Below, piece after piece: positions 30,039-30,949 of a stretch of DNA of 30,949 nt. This DNA is from Bacillota bacterium. Lineage in GTDB: Bacteria; Armatimonadota; Hebobacteria; Hebobacterales; Hebobacteraceae. The stretch covers positions 1 through 30,949 of the forward strand of contig JAUVSA010000001.1 in the NCBI GenBank assembly GCA_030597345.1, written 5' to 3'. How positions within the stretch are numbered: position 1 is the first letter of the stretch; every line of letters starts with the position of its first letter. The translations under genes and the position numbers were made by a program. A model generated the notes under the pieces. That model was not told where the DNA came from. It ran no database searches and was given only the letters and a program-made list of their open reading frames with translations.

Positions 30039-30949
30039 TGTGCCACTCCGGCCAATGCGCGATCAGCGCAGACATACGGCTCTAACGAGAGACGGCGCCC
30101 GGCTCACCCGGCGGCATTTTCTGAAGCAGGCGGTGGCCGGCGCTGTGCTTGCTGCGTGCCCTCGATCCTGGGCCTCGGCCGATCCGTCGTGCGAGAGTTC
30201 GCGGGAGGAGGAAGGGATGCCACCTCAGACTGTGCTGCCCCGCTGGCGCGGGTTCAATCTGCTGGAGATGTTCTTCGTAGGGAGCGACGGGAACTGGCGG
30301 GAGGACGACTTCCGCTGGATAGCCGACTGGGGCTTCGACTTCGTGCGGCTCCCGCTGTGCTATACGTTGTGGATCGAGGACGACGATCCGCTGAAGATAG
30401 CTGAGGAGGGTCTGGCGAAGGTGGATCGGGCGGTTGAGCTGGGGCGGAAGTACGGCCTCCACGTCTGCGTGAACTTCCATCGCGGGCCGGGCTATAGTGT
30501 GAACCAGGAGCGGAAAGAACCGTATAACCTGTGGAAGGACCAGGCCGCTCTGGAGGCATTCATCCTGCACTGGACAACGTTCGCCGCACGCTACAAGGGG
30601 ATCGACGGCTCGAAGCTAAGCTTCAACCTGATCAACGAGCCATCCGCGCCGGTGGCGGAAATGACGCGGGAGGACCACGAGCGGGTGGTGCGCGCGACGG
30701 TGAAGGCGATCCGGGAGGTGGACCCGGACAGGCTGATCAGCGCGGATGGGAGCCAGTGGGCGAGCGTGGCGTGCCCGGAGCTGGGCGACCTGGGGATCGC
30801 GCAGAGCTGCCGCGCCTACGCGCCGGGCAAAATCAGCCACGACCAGGCCTCGTGGGCAGGGCCGGAAGCGATGAAGTGGCCGGAGCCGGTCTGGCCCGGT
30901 GTGGAGGAATGGGGGAAGGTCTGGGACCGCAGGGCGCTGGAGGAGTTCT
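30004..30949 (+). CDS. Glycoside hydrolase family 5-like protein, Tat lipoprotein, 3'-truncated by the window
   Basis: 315 codons are visible and the frame is open to the window edge. The N-terminus has a twin-arginine motif T35-R-R-H-F-L-K41, a hydrophobic stretch AVAGAVLAA, and a lipobox LAAC with Cys52, so export as a folded lipoprotein is likely. The rest matches a GH5/cellulase TIM barrel: FDFVRLPLCYTLW, a CVNFHRGPGY segment, FNLINEPS with the family's acid/base residue Glu212, and SADGSQW. The nucleophile region lies beyond the window. The start is ATG 30004 with GGGAGGG at 29992-29998, inside the end of holA; ATG 30055 is an alternative. Probable substrate is a beta-linked polysaccharide, not specified by the sequence. 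Confidence 0.88.
   Translation, partial: MPPEQGPETVPDVPLRPMRDQRRHTALTRDGARLTRRHFLKQAVAGAVLAACPRSWASADPSCESSREEEGMPPQTVLPRWRGFNLLEMFFVGSDGNWREDDFRWIADWGFDFVRLPLCYTLWIEDDDPLKIAEEGLAKVDRAVELGRKYGLHVCVNFHRGPGYSVNQERKEPYNLWKDQAALEAFILHWTTFAARYKGIDGSKLSFNLINEPSAPVAEMTREDHERVVRATVKAIREVDPDRLISADGSQWASVACPELGDLGIAQSCRAYAPGKISHDQASWAGPEAMKWPEPVWPGVEEWGKVWDRRALEEF

Overview
This window is a GC-rich bacterial chromosome segment that joins two recognisable neighbourhoods: the end of a Wood-Ljungdahl (CODH/acetyl-CoA synthase) operon and a classic oriC locus (khpB-yidC-yidD-rnpA-rpmH diverging from dnaA-dnaN). The acs operon implies an anaerobe that makes or breaks acetyl-CoA by the reductive acetyl-CoA pathway. 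The phylum cannot be fixed from the sequence. The mix (lipoprotein-type YidC, DUF5317, a nucleotidyltransferase/phosphomannomutase fusion, a DUF6785-type membrane protein, a GH5 Tat lipoprotein) hints at an uncultivated Terrabacteria or Armatimonadota/Planctomycetota-like lineage, but that is only inference.

Layout. (1) 2-7544, plus strand: C-terminal part of acsB, then acsC, the corrinoid reductive activator (acsV/RACo type), a BioD-like P-loop/DRTGG protein, acsD, acsE and a DUF166 gene. They are tightly spaced and probably one transcript. Together they supply the methyl branch: AcsE moves the methyl group from methyl-THF to the corrinoid protein AcsCD, RACo repairs oxidised corrinoid, and AcsB makes acetyl-CoA. 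(2) 7675-15446: accessory and housekeeping genes. These are a large DUF6785-like membrane protein (minus), a GatZ/KbaZ-like protein, a DUF2156 protein overlapping an M23 peptidase, a tiny lysine-repeat protein (minus) with its own terminator, an RraA-like protein, and khpB (minus). (3) 15499-21152: yidC, yidD, rnpA and a 48-residue rpmH on the minus strand. Next come divergent promoters (perfect TATAAT for rpmH; extended -10 for dnaA), a perfect DnaA box, dnaA, an AT-rich spacer that is the best unwinding-element candidate, dnaN and a strong terminator. (4) 21558-30949: dciA-like gene, GT4 glycosyltransferase, nucleotidyltransferase/PGM fusion, rtcB, a DUF5317 membrane protein, an inverted-repeat (MITE/REP-like) spacer, holA, and a truncated GH5 Tat lipoprotein running off the window.

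The most interesting items are the BioD-like/DRTGG ATPase and the DUF166 gene inside the acs operon, the YidC that combines a lipoprotein signal, a TPR-like extracytoplasmic domain and a poly-lysine tail, the paired inverted repeats immediately before holA, mutually exclusive hairpins in the rpmH leader, a run of three hairpins in the dnaA leader, and the acs operon lying about 10 kb from the origin and transcribed toward it. No rRNA, tRNA, CRISPR array, intact insertion sequence or phage gene was seen.
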